Assembly (NCBI RefSeq): GCF_018861005.1
Contig: NZ_JAHKQL010000002.1
Coordinates: 186,001-250,000 of the forward strand
DNA length: 64,000 bases
Direction of reading: 5' to 3'
From: Polaribacter vadi
Lineage (GTDB): Bacteria; Bacteroidota; Bacteroidia; Flavobacteriales; Flavobacteriaceae
Below, one piece after another: positions 1-8,103 of the stretch (position 1 is the first letter of the stretch; every line of letters begins with the position of its first letter). Under the pieces are notes generated by a model. The model did no database searches, was not told where the DNA came from, and was given only the letters and a program-made list of their open reading frames with translations. Position numbers and translations under genes: made by a program.

Positions 1-1230
1 TTAGAATCTCAATTAGAGATTATTAGAGATCGTAAAACTAAAGCCGTTAATGGACAAAAATACGAGGAAGCTGCCAAGTTAAGAGATGATGAAAAGAATA
101 TGGAGGCTGCTTTAAATTCTGCTCAGAAACAATGGGAAGATGACTCTAAATTAAACAGAGAGATTGTTACAGAAGATAATGTTGCAGAAGTAGTTTCTAT
201 GATGACTGGTATACCTGTTAATCGAGTTGCAGAAGCAGAAAGCCATAGACTACATGAATTACCAGGAATGATTAAAGGTAAAGTAATTGGGCAAGATGAA
301 GCAGTAACTAAGGTTGTAAAAGCAATTCAACGTAATAGAGTGGGCTTAAAAGACCCAAACAAACCAATTGGTTCTTTTATTTTCTTAGGACAAACTGGTG
401 TTGGAAAAACTCAATTAGCAAAAGTTTTAGCTCGTGAATTATTTGATTCTGATGATTCTTTAATTAGAATTGACATGAGTGAATACATGGAAAAATTTGC
501 TATTTCACGTTTAATTGGTGCACCTCCAGGTTATGTGGGTTATGAAGAAGGTGGTCAATTAACAGAAAAAGTTCGTAGAAAACCATATTCTGTAATTTTA
601 TTAGATGAGATAGAAAAAGCGCATCCAGATGTGTTTAATATGCTGTTGCAAATTTTAGATGATGGCCATATTACTGATAGTTTAGGTCGTAAAATCGATT
701 TTAGAAATACCATAATTATTATGACATCTAATATTGGTGCTCGTCAATTAAAAGATTTTGGTGGTGGAGTTGGTTTTGGAACATCATCTAAAAAAGAACA
801 AGCTGATGCACACGCAAAATCTGTTATAGAAGGCGCTTTAAAGAAATCTTTTGCACCAGAATTTTTAAACAGAATAGATGATGTAATTGTATTTAATGCT
901 CTTGAAAGAGAAGACATCCACTCTATTATAGATATTGAATTAGACAAACTTTTAAGTAGAATTTCTGATTTAGGTTACACTTTAAATTTAAGTGATAAAG
1001 CTAAAGATTATATTGCTGATAAAGGTTTTGATAAAAAATATGGAGCTAGACCTTTAAAGAGAGCAATTCAGAAATATATAGAAGATGCGTTAGCTGAAGA
1101 AATAGTAAATTCTAAACTTTCTGAAGGCGATACTATTTCTATGGATTTTGATGATGTAAAAGATGAACTTACAATTAATATTGTAAAAGGCGAAAAGAAA
1201 CCTGAAACAAGAACTGAAACAGAGTCTTAA
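1..1230 (+). CDS. clpC: ATP-dependent Clp protease ATP-binding subunit ClpC, C-terminal part
   Basis: The reading frame is open from base 1, so the 5' part of the gene lies outside the window; 409 residues are visible. The first visible residues (NGQKYEEAAKLRDDEK) resemble the UVR-type middle segment of ClpC. The second AAA+ module follows, with Walker A GQTGVGKT at about 388-411, Walker B VILLDEIEKAHPD at about 592-630, and a C-terminal D2-small domain ending in an acidic tail. ClpC is a hexameric unfoldase that feeds substrates to ClpP in the cytoplasm. The UVR-like segment favours ClpC over ClpB. An intrinsic terminator follows 23 nt after the stop. Confidence 0.93.
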   Translation, partial: LESQLEIIRDRKTKAVNGQKYEEAAKLRDDEKNMEAALNSAQKQWEDDSKLNREIVTEDNVAEVVSMMTGIPVNRVAEAESHRLHELPGMIKGKVIGQDEAVTKVVKAIQRNRVGLKDPNKPIGSFIFLGQTGVGKTQLAKVLARELFDSDDSLIRIDMSEYMEKFAISRLIGAPPGYVGYEEGGQLTEKVRRKPYSVILLDEIEKAHPDVFNMLLQILDDGHITDSLGRKIDFRNTIIIMTSNIGARQLKDFGGGVGFGTSSKKEQADAHAKSVIEGALKKSFAPEFLNRIDDVIVFNALEREDIHSIIDIELDKLLSRISDLGYTLNLSDKAKDYIADKGFDKKYGARPLKRAIQKYIEDALAEEIVNSKLSEGDTISMDFDDVKDELTINIVKGEKKPETRTETES

Positions 1231-1252
1231 TATAATTTATATTTAAAAGCAT

Positions 1253-1285
1253 AAAAAACTCGCGGATACTGCGAGTTTTTTATTT
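1253..1285 (+). terminator. Intrinsic terminator after clpC
   Basis: An 11-bp perfect stem (AAAAAACTCGC with GCGAGTTTTTT) has a 7-nt loop and runs into a T-rich tract. It lies between clpC and the GNAT gene and separates the two transcripts, although the GNAT start codon is only about 10 nt further on. Confidence 0.85.
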
Positions 1286-1294
1286 TTGTAAACA

Positions 1295-1981
1295 ATGGTA
1301 ACTTTAGAAGAGAAATTAAAAAATCCGGTTTGGTATTCTTTACAAGAAACACATAAAAAATTTCGAATAGAATTTGATGGTGCTTATTTCTACAAACCTG
1401 AAATAAATAATTTTGGTGCTTTTTTTGATGAAACTAAAACTGCTGAGGCATCAAAAAAATATGCAGACAAAACTGAAAACTTCTTTTTTGTATCAGAAAA
1501 TCAAACTCCAATAATAGATTCAGAAAAAATTACTTTATCTAAAAAAATTAATGGTTGTCAAATGGTTTTAGACAATTTGATTGATGTTAATATTAAAGAA
1601 AAAATTATTTTATTAACTGATAAAAATATAGAAGAAGTTTATAATTTAATTTGGTTAATAATGCCAGGATTCTATCAAAAAAAAGGATTTAAAATGGGCA
1701 ATTTTTATGGTATTTATAAAGATAATAAATTAGTTGCTATTTCTGGTCAAAGAATGCAAACTGACCATTTTATAGAAATAAGTTCTGTTGTTACACATCC
1801 AGACTATACCAAAAGAGGTTTTGCAAAACAACTTATCTATCATACATCAAAAGAAATTTTAAAAGAAAATAAACTACCTATTTTACATACCAATAAAGGA
1901 AATCCTGCAATCGGAATTTATGAAAAACTAGGTTATAAACTTACTAGAGATATGAATTGGTGGTTGTATACTAAGAAGTAA
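1295..1981 (+). CDS. GNAT family N-acetyltransferase
   Basis: A 228-residue protein whose C-terminal half carries the acetyl-CoA-binding GNAT signature: SSVVTHPDYTKRGFAKQLI (about residues 165-183) followed by NPAIGIYEKLGYK near the C-terminus, as in the FR47-like subgroup. The N-terminal half is less conserved and probably holds the acceptor site. It is cytoplasmic, with no signal peptide or membrane segment. The acceptor cannot be read from the sequence. The ATG lies directly behind the clpC terminator, so the gene either has a very short leader or depends on readthrough. Confidence 0.85.
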   Translation: MVTLEEKLKNPVWYSLQETHKKFRIEFDGAYFYKPEINNFGAFFDETKTAEASKKYADKTENFFFVSENQTPIIDSEKITLSKKINGCQMVLDNLIDVNIKEKIILLTDKNIEEVYNLIWLIMPGFYQKKGFKMGNFYGIYKDNKLVAISGQRMQTDHFIEISSVVTHPDYTKRGFAKQLIYHTSKEILKENKLPILHTNKGNPAIGIYEKLGYKLTRDMNWWLYTKK

Positions 1982-2093
1982 TTTTTATTAAAGTATCTCA
2001 TCAAAATAAACAAATGTTATAAATTTATACAAAGTATAAAAACACAAAATTTTGTTAAGTTTTATTATAACAAAGCTTAATATTTTTTTATTT

Positions 2094-2114
2094 CTAACCA
2101 ATTGTTTAGTTTTG
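2094..2114 (+). promoter_or_regulatory. TetR operator overlapping the tetR promoter
   Basis: The near-palindrome CTAACC-AATT-GTTTAG (2094-2109) overlaps the exact -7 box TAGTTTTG (2107-2114) of the TetR gene 18 nt upstream of its ATG. The same element, with perfect arms, recurs upstream of the next gene (2717-2732). The overlap suggests autorepression; this is inference. Confidence 0.65.
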
Positions 2115-2131
2115 TAGCGTAATTAGAAATA

Positions 2132-2695
2132 ATGGCAAGAAAAAAAGCATATAATGAAGACGTAGTCCTTGAAAAAGCGATGAATCTATTTTGGAAAAAT
2201 GGATACGAATCTACATCTATGCAAATGCTCGAAAAAGAAATGGGCATTAATAAGTTTTCTATTTACTCTAGTTTTGGCAACAAACGTGGTCTTTTTATTG
2301 AAAGTTTAAAAGGCTACAATAAAAAGTTGAATTCAGTTTTTGAAGATTTAAAGAATTCTAAAACGGGTATTGACGGTATTAAACATTTTTTTTACAATTC
2401 AGTTAGCATTTGCAAACTAAAAGGATACCAAAAAGGCTGTTTAGTAACCAATACTTATAATGAATTTTCTAACAAAGAAGATGAAATTATTAACGAACAA
2501 ATGAATTCTTTTATGAATAATTTAAAAGATATTTTTATTGAAAAGTTAAGTTTAAATTCTACTAAAGACAGAGAAACTATATTAAAACAAGCTAATTATT
2601 TACTTTTAGCAAAACACGGTTTATCTGCAGCATCTAGAGTAAACAGCGACAAAGAAATAGAAGATTATATAGAAATGATTTTCCAAAATTTATAA
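2132..2695 (+). CDS. TetR/AcrR family transcriptional regulator
   Basis: A 187-residue protein with an N-terminal TetR helix-turn-helix (about residues 10-55: ALEKAMNLFWKNGYESTS-type helix 1, then MGINKFSIYSSFGNKRGLF as the recognition region) and an all-helical C-terminal ligand/dimer domain. It probably represses itself and the following CMD-like gene, because a 16-bp CTAAAC-N4-GTTTAG palindrome occurs before both. The C-terminal sequence resembles the TetR_C_16/YcdC-like groups only weakly. The ligand is unknown; a thiol- or electrophile-stress cue would fit the target gene. Confidence 0.88.
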   Translation: MARKKAYNEDVVLEKAMNLFWKNGYESTSMQMLEKEMGINKFSIYSSFGNKRGLFIESLKGYNKKLNSVFEDLKNSKTGIDGIKHFFYNSVSICKLKGYQKGCLVTNTYNEFSNKEDEIINEQMNSFMNNLKDIFIEKLSLNSTKDRETILKQANYLLLAKHGLSAASRVNSDKEIEDYIEMIFQNL

Positions 2696-2716
2696 ATCAT
2701 TTTTTTTAAACTAAAA

Positions 2717-2732
2717 CTAAACGATTGTTTAG
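2717..2732 (+). promoter_or_regulatory. TetR operator upstream of CMD-like gene
   Basis: The perfect inverted repeat CTAAAC-GATT-GTTTAG lies 37 nt upstream of the CMD start codon. It differs at only two positions from the site before the tetR gene, one in an arm and one in the spacer. The shared element is seen directly; binding by the adjacent TetR is inferred. Confidence 0.65.
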
Positions 2733-2768
2733 ATATAACTCGAATTAAAACAAGTAAAAATAAAAATT

Positions 2769-3326
2769 ATGACAACATTAAAAATTCACAATTTAGAAAC
2801 AGCTCCAGAAGGAAGTAAAGTTTTATTAGAACAATCCTTAAAATCTAATGGAATGATTCCTGGTTTACATGGTGTATTAGCAGAATCTCCAGAAATATTA
2901 GAAGCATACCAAACGATTCATAAATTATTTACCAATACTTCTTTTAATAATGACGAATTAACTGTGGTTTGGCAAACAATTAACGTAGAACACGAATGCC
3001 ATTATTGTGTACCTGCACATACTGCAATTGCAAATATGATGAAAGTTGATAGCGCAATTAGTGACGCTTTAAGAAACAAGACTGAATTACCTACAGAAAA
3101 ATTACAAGCATTACGCAATTTCACATTAAAAATTGTTCGTAATCGTGGGCACGTTAATCAAGAAGATTTAAACACTTTTTATGCTACTGGTTATGGTGAA
3201 AAACAAGTATTAGAAATTATTTTAGGTTTATCTCAAAAAGTAATTAGCAATTACACAAACCATATTGCAAATACGCCTGTAGATGCTCCATTTCAAAAAT
3301 TTGCTTGGGAACCAAAGACAGTTTAA
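2769..3326 (+). CDS. Carboxymuconolactone decarboxylase/AhpD-like protein
   Basis: A 185-residue protein of the CMD family. The segment NVEHECHYCVPAHTAI (about residues 74-89) contains the AhpD-type redox signature, an acidic residue followed by Cys-x-x-Cys and a His three residues after the second Cys. This points to peroxidase or disulfide-reductase chemistry rather than lactone decarboxylation. It is soluble and helical, with no signal peptide. It follows the TetR gene by 73 nt with a matching operator between them, so it is probably the regulated detoxification gene. The physiological substrate is not known. A strong bidirectional terminator follows. Confidence 0.87.
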   Translation: MTTLKIHNLETAPEGSKVLLEQSLKSNGMIPGLHGVLAESPEILEAYQTIHKLFTNTSFNNDELTVVWQTINVEHECHYCVPAHTAIANMMKVDSAISDALRNKTELPTEKLQALRNFTLKIVRNRGHVNQEDLNTFYATGYGEKQVLEIILGLSQKVISNYTNHIANTPVDAPFQKFAWEPKTV

Positions 3327-3358
3327 TTGATAAAACTTATTTATCAAAAGAATAAAAA

Positions 3359-3390
3359 AAAAGCGCTTAGTATACTAAGCGCTTTGTTTT
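3359..3390. terminator. Bidirectional terminator between CMD gene and E2 gene
   Basis: An 11-bp perfect stem AAAGCGCTTAG/CTAAGCGCTTT with a TATA loop is flanked by A and T tracts on both sides. It lies between convergent genes and can serve both. Confidence 0.88.
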
Positions 3391-3405
3391 ATTAAATAAA
3401 TATAT

Positions 3406-4773
3406 TTAGAATTCTTTATTTACATCCCAAGCTTCAAGAGTTTCTTTTAGTGTTTTAATAAACATTCCTCCTAAAGCACCATTAACAACTCTATGATCGT
3501 AAGAATGTGATACAAACATTTTTTGTCTAATACCTACGTAATCTCCTTCTGAAGTTTCAATAACAGCTGGTACTTTTCTAATTGCTCCTAAAGCTAAAAT
3601 TGCAACTTGTGGTTGATTAATAATTGGTGTACCCATTACAGAACCAAAACTACCAACATTGGTTACAGTATATGTACCCTCTTGAACTTCATCTGGTTTT
3701 AAAGCATTATTTCTGGCTCTATTTGCTAAATCATTTACAGCTGATGACATACCTACTAAATTTAGTTGATCAGCATTTTTAATTACTGGTACAATTAAAT
3801 TACCATCTGGTAAAGCAGCAGCCATACCTAAATTAATGTTTTTCTTTTTTATAATTTTATCACCATCAACAGCAATATTAATTAAAGGATACTTTTTTAT
3901 GGTTAACGCAATTGCTTGCATTAAAATTGGTGTAAAAGTTAACTTCTGACCTTCTCTTTCAAAAAATGCATCTTTAACTTTATTTCTCCAATTAACAATA
4001 TTTGTTACATCTATTTCTATAAAAGATTGTACATGTGCAGAAGTATGTACTGAATCTACCATATGCTTGGCAATCAGTTTTCCCATTCTACTCATTTCAA
4101 TAATTTCATCACCTCCATTTACAGAAATTGTACTGGATTTTTTAACTGGTTTTTCTACTTTAGGCTTTTGAATTGTTGCTACTTTCTTTTCTTGAATAGG
4201 AACTTGCACTGGTTTAGATTCAGATACTGGAACTGATACTGGTTTTGGAGCTTTAGTTACTTTATTTTCTATATAAGTAAGTATATCACTTTTAGTAACT
4301 CTACCATCTTGACCTGTACCTACAATAGCATCTAACTCATCTATAGAAACACCTTCTGTTTGTGCTATATTTCTGACTAAAGGTGAGTAAAATTTAGTAG
4401 AATCAGGAGAGTTAGTTATAGGTTTTGCAACTATTTCAATTGCTTTTTCTATTATTTTTTCTACCTCTACAACCTTTGGAGCTGGAGTTTCTTTTACAAT
4501 TACTGGCTCTTGTTTAGTTGGTGCACTACCTTTGTCTGTCTCAATAATTGCAATAGTTTCACCAACAGCAACAACAGTATCATTTTCAAATAAAATTTCA
4601 ACTAAAGTTCCTTCTACTTCAGATGGCACCTCAGAATCTACTTTATCTGTAGCTATTTCTACAACAGCTTCATCAAGTTCAACAGGGTCTCCAACTTCTT
4701 TTAGCCAAGAAGTTATGGTTGCTTCTGCAACACTTTCTCCCATTTTTGGTAATTTTAATTCGAATCTTGCCAT
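3406..4773 (-). CDS. 2-oxoacid dehydrogenase E2 (dihydrolipoamide acyltransferase)
   Basis: A 455-residue E2 subunit. It has one lipoyl domain (residues about 1-78, lipoyl lysine K44 in ATDKVDSE), an Ala/Pro/Lys-rich linker, a peripheral subunit-binding domain (about 127-170, SPLVRNIAQTEGVSIDEL) and a C-terminal catalytic acyltransferase domain (about 220-455). The active-site histidine is H427 in SYDHRVVNG. The final motif has Asn431 where many family members have Asp (HxxxDG). With one lipoyl domain and no E1 gene next to it, the protein is more likely a branched-chain or general 2-oxoacid E2 than the pyruvate E2, but the substrate cannot be settled from sequence. It appears monocistronic. 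Confidence 0.88.
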   Translation of the reverse strand: MARFELKLPKMGESVAEATITSWLKEVGDPVELDEAVVEIATDKVDSEVPSEVEGTLVEILFENDTVVAVGETIAIIETDKGSAPTKQEPVIVKETPAPKVVEVEKIIEKAIEIVAKPITNSPDSTKFYSPLVRNIAQTEGVSIDELDAIVGTGQDGRVTKSDILTYIENKVTKAPKPVSVPVSESKPVQVPIQEKKVATIQKPKVEKPVKKSSTISVNGGDEIIEMSRMGKLIAKHMVDSVHTSAHVQSFIEIDVTNIVNWRNKVKDAFFEREGQKLTFTPILMQAIALTIKKYPLINIAVDGDKIIKKKNINLGMAAALPDGNLIVPVIKNADQLNLVGMSSAVNDLANRARNNALKPDEVQEGTYTVTNVGSFGSVMGTPIINQPQVAILALGAIRKVPAVIETSEGDYVGIRQKMFVSHSYDHRVVNGALGGMFIKTLKETLEAWDVNKEF

Positions 4774-5144
4774 TTATCCTGATTTTACAGAGCGTAAAAG
4801 TACTAAAAATGGTTGATTTTATTATCATAAAACACAACTAAAAAAGTATTTGCTAAACTTTAACTTTGTATTTTCGACAATAAAACAGACATTAACAATC
4901 ACATTTTTATTAATAAAATGATTTTTAAAGCTTTTAAATAAAAAATAATCAATAATTTTATTGCAAATTAATCATCTAACAATTTATATTACTTAAAATT
5001 CACTAATACATAAATGTTAGTTTTCTAGTAGTTAAGATGCTTTAAATAAATATAATGATTTTCTAAATCTGTTATTAATAAAGTATAATCTTCTCTAATT
5101 TTATAATATATACTATTATCTGAAAAGTTATTTATAACAAAAAA
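4774..5144. other. Intergenic region without recognised gene
   Basis: A very AT-rich stretch between the divergently read E2 gene and the terminator of the micro-ORF transcript. It must hold the E2 promoter. I see no conserved RNA fold or ORF of note. Confidence 0.5.
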
Positions 5145-5169
5145 AAGTAGCTTTTAAAAAGCTACTTTA
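5145..5169 (-). terminator. Terminator of the micro-ORF transcript
   Basis: The stem AAGTAGCTTT/AAAGCTACTT is followed on the minus strand by a run of T. It lies 20-45 nt downstream of the 16-codon ORF and closes a short transcription unit that starts at the -7 box near 5255. Confidence 0.7.
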
Positions 5170-5189
5170 TAAATAATTTGTTAACCAAA

Positions 5190-5240
5190 CTAATTGGGAT
5201 AGACAAATTGTTGAGGGGGGGGGATAGTTTTATTTTTCAT
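5190..5240 (-). CDS. Possible 16-residue micropeptide MKNKTIPPPQQFVYPN
   Basis: A short ORF that reads M-K-N-K-T-I-P-P-P-Q-Q-F-V-Y-P-N. It has an exact Bacteroidota -7 box (TATATTTG, 5252-5259) 11 nt before its ATG and an intrinsic terminator downstream, so the whole unit is about 100 nt. Three prolines and part of the preceding Ile codon are encoded by a C9 run, a striking homopolymer in this AT-rich DNA. Four GTRACA direct repeats lie upstream, between this unit and the TPR-LuxR regulator gene. I do not recognise the peptide, and it has no export signal. It could also be a non-coding RNA whose ORF is accidental. Confidence 0.45.
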   Translation of the reverse strand: MKNKTIPPPQQFVYPN

Positions 5241-5251
5241 ATTGATAGATA

Positions 5252-5259
5252 CAAATATA
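5252..5259 (-). promoter_or_regulatory. -7 box (TATATTTG) of the micro-ORF unit
   Basis: An exact match to the Bacteroidota consensus TAnnTTTG on the minus strand. It is followed 11 nt later by the micro-ORF ATG, giving a very short leader. Confidence 0.6.
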
Positions 5260-5291
5260 ATTTTAAATAAAAACAAAACCACTTAAAAAGG

Positions 5292-5340
5292 GTAACAAAT
5301 AGTAACAGTCGTAAAATTTAAAAAGTGACAAAAAGTGACA
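5292..5340 (-). repeat. Four GTRACA direct repeats upstream of the micro-ORF promoter
   Basis: GTAACA occurs at 5292 and 5302, and GTGACA at 5325 and 5335. Each pair has a 10-bp period, and the two pairs are exactly 33 bp apart. They begin 32 nt upstream of the -7 box and are candidate binding sites for the adjacent LuxR-type regulator. Binding is inference. Confidence 0.5.
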
Positions 5341-5434
5341 AGAAAAACCTATATAACTGTTTTACAAGTTTTTGAGAAAAAACAAAAGTAATAAAATTTC
5401 AATTTTTTTGGAATTACAATATCTTCCTTAACAA

Positions 5435-7069
5435 TTAAAGTATCAGGTTTTGAATAAATCTTTCAAGTTTTTGATCTTTTGGAACATTCATTTTTTTTCT
5501 TATTCTATAACGAATAGCCTTAATTGCATCTGAATTTGAATTCCTTATAGATGCTATTTCTTTTATTGACAAATTTAAACGCAAGAGAGCACAAACCTCT
5601 CTTTCTGTCTTAGTAAGGTCTTTGTATGCATTAATTAATAAACTATCAAATCCATCGTTTACAGAACCTATTTTTTTCTTCAATAAAGTTAATTTACTTT
5701 CTATTGTAATTTGTTGTTGAATTTTAAATGATAAATCTTTTATGTAATTTTTTACAGCTAAAGATTTGTTTGATTTTCTTTGATTTTTTAATTGCATTAA
5801 AAGCTGCTTTAAAAACTCTAATCTCATGGAATTGTCTGCAACTAAACTTTTTATTTCTACTTCTGCTCCTTTAAACTTTTCCGCTAAAACTTCTTTTTTA
5901 ATCTTTTCCTTGTCTAAATCTGCTTGTATTATTTTATTTTTATTAACTGAATTTCTATGAAAAAGTAATAACAAAGGAATACCTAATAATAAAAAAACAG
6001 AAATTAGACTTAAATATAACTTTTTATCAAAATCTTGTTCTTGTTTTAAAATTTGTAAATTTTTATTTTCAATTTTAAGCTTACTTTGAAGTTCAGTTTC
6101 TTTTAATGTATTTAATATTTGTGATTTAAAAATGGAGTCTGAATAAATTTTATGTTTTTGGTGATATAAATATGCCTTTTTATAATTTTTTAAGTCATAA
6201 TTTACTTTAGCAAGTGAGTTATAAGATTTAGACAATCTTATTTTTAAATTTTCCTTTTCAGCTATACTAATTGAAGAATCTAGATATATTGAAGCAATCT
6301 TATAATTTCTCATTTTAATATAAGCAGCAGCAATATTGTGATAATTTACAGTAATTAATAACTGGTTATTTTCTTTCTTAGCATATTGCAGAACTAAACT
6401 TCTTAAACTTATAATTTCTTTGTATCTACCTTGTTTATAGTAAGTATTTGCCAAATTGTTATAAACATTATAAACTCTATCATCTCTGTTTAATATTTTA
6501 AAAATATTTAATGCTTTTTCATAAAAATAAATTGAAGAATCTAATTTTTTTTGCCTTGTATAATAATTACCTAAATACAAAAAACCTTTACCTAAATTTT
6601 TTTTATCTCCTTTTTTAGTAAATTTAAACGCTTTTTTATAATACTCAAATTCCTTTTTTTCTTGTTTTTTATACCTATAGACATAAGCAATATCAAAAGT
6701 AACAGATGCTAATCGTTCAAAATCATTGGTTTTTTCAAATATATCTTTTGCTATATTTAAATATCTTAAACTTGTACTTAGATTCCCTTTCTTCTTCTCT
6801 ATTAAACCTAGTTTAAACAAAGCTCTACCTTTCATAGTATTACTTTTATCTTTATTTAAAGACAAGGCCTTAGCATAAAAGTATTCTGATTTAGCAATGT
6901 TTATATTGTAAAAGAACTCTCCACACTCATATAAAAACTTTATTTTTTCTTCATCAGTTTTTATTAAGTTTACAACTTCTTTTTTAGCTGTAAAAACAGA
7001 ATCTAAATCTTGGGCATTCACAGTTAAAGAAGTTAGAAATAAAAAAAGTATAATAATTTTATAGAACAT
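5435..7069 (-). CDS. TPR sensor with C-terminal LuxR-type DNA-binding domain
   Basis: A 544-residue protein when started at the ATG at 7069, which begins directly with a signal sequence (MFYKIIILFLFLTSLTVNAQ). The upstream in-frame ATG at 7105 would add 12 polar residues in front of it and is less likely. About seven TPR-like repeats form a periplasmic sensor (about residues 35-320). One membrane segment follows (LYLSLISVFLLLGIPLLLLF), then a cytoplasmic coiled coil, then a LuxR HTH (LTKTEREVCALLRLNLSIKE region). This architecture is typical of one-component membrane regulators in Bacteroidota. Its target may be the micro-ORF unit immediately downstream, which carries four repeats. The signal is unknown. 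Confidence 0.85.
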   Translation of the reverse strand: MFYKIIILFLFLTSLTVNAQDLDSVFTAKKEVVNLIKTDEEKIKFLYECGEFFYNINIAKSEYFYAKALSLNKDKSNTMKGRALFKLGLIEKKKGNLSTSLRYLNIAKDIFEKTNDFERLASVTFDIAYVYRYKKQEKKEFEYYKKAFKFTKKGDKKNLGKGFLYLGNYYTRQKKLDSSIYFYEKALNIFKILNRDDRVYNVYNNLANTYYKQGRYKEIISLRSLVLQYAKKENNQLLITVNYHNIAAAYIKMRNYKIASIYLDSSISIAEKENLKIRLSKSYNSLAKVNYDLKNYKKAYLYHQKHKIYSDSIFKSQILNTLKETELQSKLKIENKNLQILKQEQDFDKKLYLSLISVFLLLGIPLLLLFHRNSVNKNKIIQADLDKEKIKKEVLAEKFKGAEVEIKSLVADNSMRLEFLKQLLMQLKNQRKSNKSLAVKNYIKDLSFKIQQQITIESKLTLLKKKIGSVNDGFDSLLINAYKDLTKTEREVCALLRLNLSIKEIASIRNSNSDAIKAIRYRIRKKMNVPKDQKLERFIQNLIL

Positions 7070-7165
7070 TGTAAAATATCTTTCTCTTAAGGAAAAGAAT
7101 ACCATAGAAGACTAAATTACTAAAAATTAGTATTAAAACTGTAAATATCTAAACAGAATAAAATA

Positions 7166-7196
7166 AAAAAGACAAAACTCACTGTTTTGTCTTTTT
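7166..7196 (-). terminator. Terminator after hemF
   Basis: A 13-bp perfect stem AAAAAGACAAAAC/GTTTTGTCTTTTT with a 5-nt loop lies 4 nt beyond the hemF stop. It closes the minus-strand hemF transcript. Confidence 0.85.
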
Positions 7197-7200
7197 ATTT

Positions 7201-8103
7201 TTAAACCCAATCTTTAGGCTTTTCTAAAACTCTAACAAGTTTTTCTTCTTCTGAATTTTCTTCTGGTTGATGATTATATTTCCACTGAACAATAGGTGGT
7301 AAACTCATTAAAATACTTTCTATCCTTCCATTAGTTTTAAGTCCAAACAAAGTTCCTCTATCATGTACTAAATTAAACTCTACATACCTTCCTCTTCTTA
7401 CCTCTTGCCAATCTTTATGTTGTTTTGTAAACTGAATGTCTTTTCTTTTTTCTACAATTGGAACATAACTTTCTAAGAAACTATTGCCAACTTCCGTAAC
7501 AAAATTGAATCTATCTTCTATAGAAAACTCTTCAGTTTCTTTTAAATAATCGAAAAATAAACCTCCAATTCCACGAGCTTCGTTTCTGTGAGAATTCCAG
7601 AAATATTCATCACATACTTTTTTAAACTTCGGATAAAATTCTGAATGATGTTTATCGCAAGTGGATTTACAAATTGTATGAAAATGAATTGCATCTTCTT
7701 CAAACAAATAATAAGGTGTTAAGTCTTGACCACCACCAAACCATTGGGTAACAACATCCCCTGCTTCATCATACATTTCAAAATAACGCCAATTTGCATG
7801 AACAGTAGGTACAAAAGGATTTTGAGGATGCAAAACCAAACTTAAACCACAAGCAAAAAAATTACCCTCTTTTACTTTAAATTGATTTCTTAATGCTTCT
7901 GGCAATTCTCCATGTACTGCAGAAATATTTACACCCCCTTTTTCGAAAACTGCACCATTTTCAATTACACGAGTTCTACCTCCACCACCTTCTTTTCTTT
8001 GCCAAATATCTTCTTGAAATTTAGCAACTCCATCAACTTCTGCTAGTTTAGCAGTTATGGCATCTTGTAGGTTTTCTATGTATTTGTAAAATTTGTTTTT
8101 CAT
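7201..8103 (-). CDS. hemF: Oxygen-dependent coproporphyrinogen III oxidase HemF
   Basis: A 300-residue protein of normal family length. It converts coproporphyrinogen III to protoporphyrinogen IX using O2. Recognisable family blocks include WFGGGQDLTPYY (about 121-132), HxNWRYFE-type segments, GIGGLFFDYL and RRGRYVEFNLVHDRGT near the C-terminus. The ATG overlaps the stop of the preceding lipoprotein protease gene by one base (TAATG), so translation is probably coupled. Use of HemF rather than the radical enzyme HemN fits an aerobic lifestyle. With hemJ at 20.2 kb it accounts for the late oxidations of the pathway. Confidence 0.97.
   Translation of the reverse strand: MKNKFYKYIENLQDAITAKLAEVDGVAKFQEDIWQRKEGGGGRTRVIENGAVFEKGGVNISAVHGELPEALRNQFKVKEGNFFACGLSLVLHPQNPFVPTVHANWRYFEMYDEAGDVVTQWFGGGQDLTPYYLFEEDAIHFHTICKSTCDKHHSEFYPKFKKVCDEYFWNSHRNEARGIGGLFFDYLKETEEFSIEDRFNFVTEVGNSFLESYVPIVEKRKDIQFTKQHKDWQEVRRGRYVEFNLVHDRGTLFGLKTNGRIESILMSLPPIVQWKYNHQPEENSEEEKLVRVLEKPKDWV

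Noticed and set aside
4532..4816. Plus-strand ORF of 94 codons over the E2 lipoyl domain
   Set aside because: It is antisense to a well-supported domain and has a Ser/Thr-rich translation typical of antisense frames.
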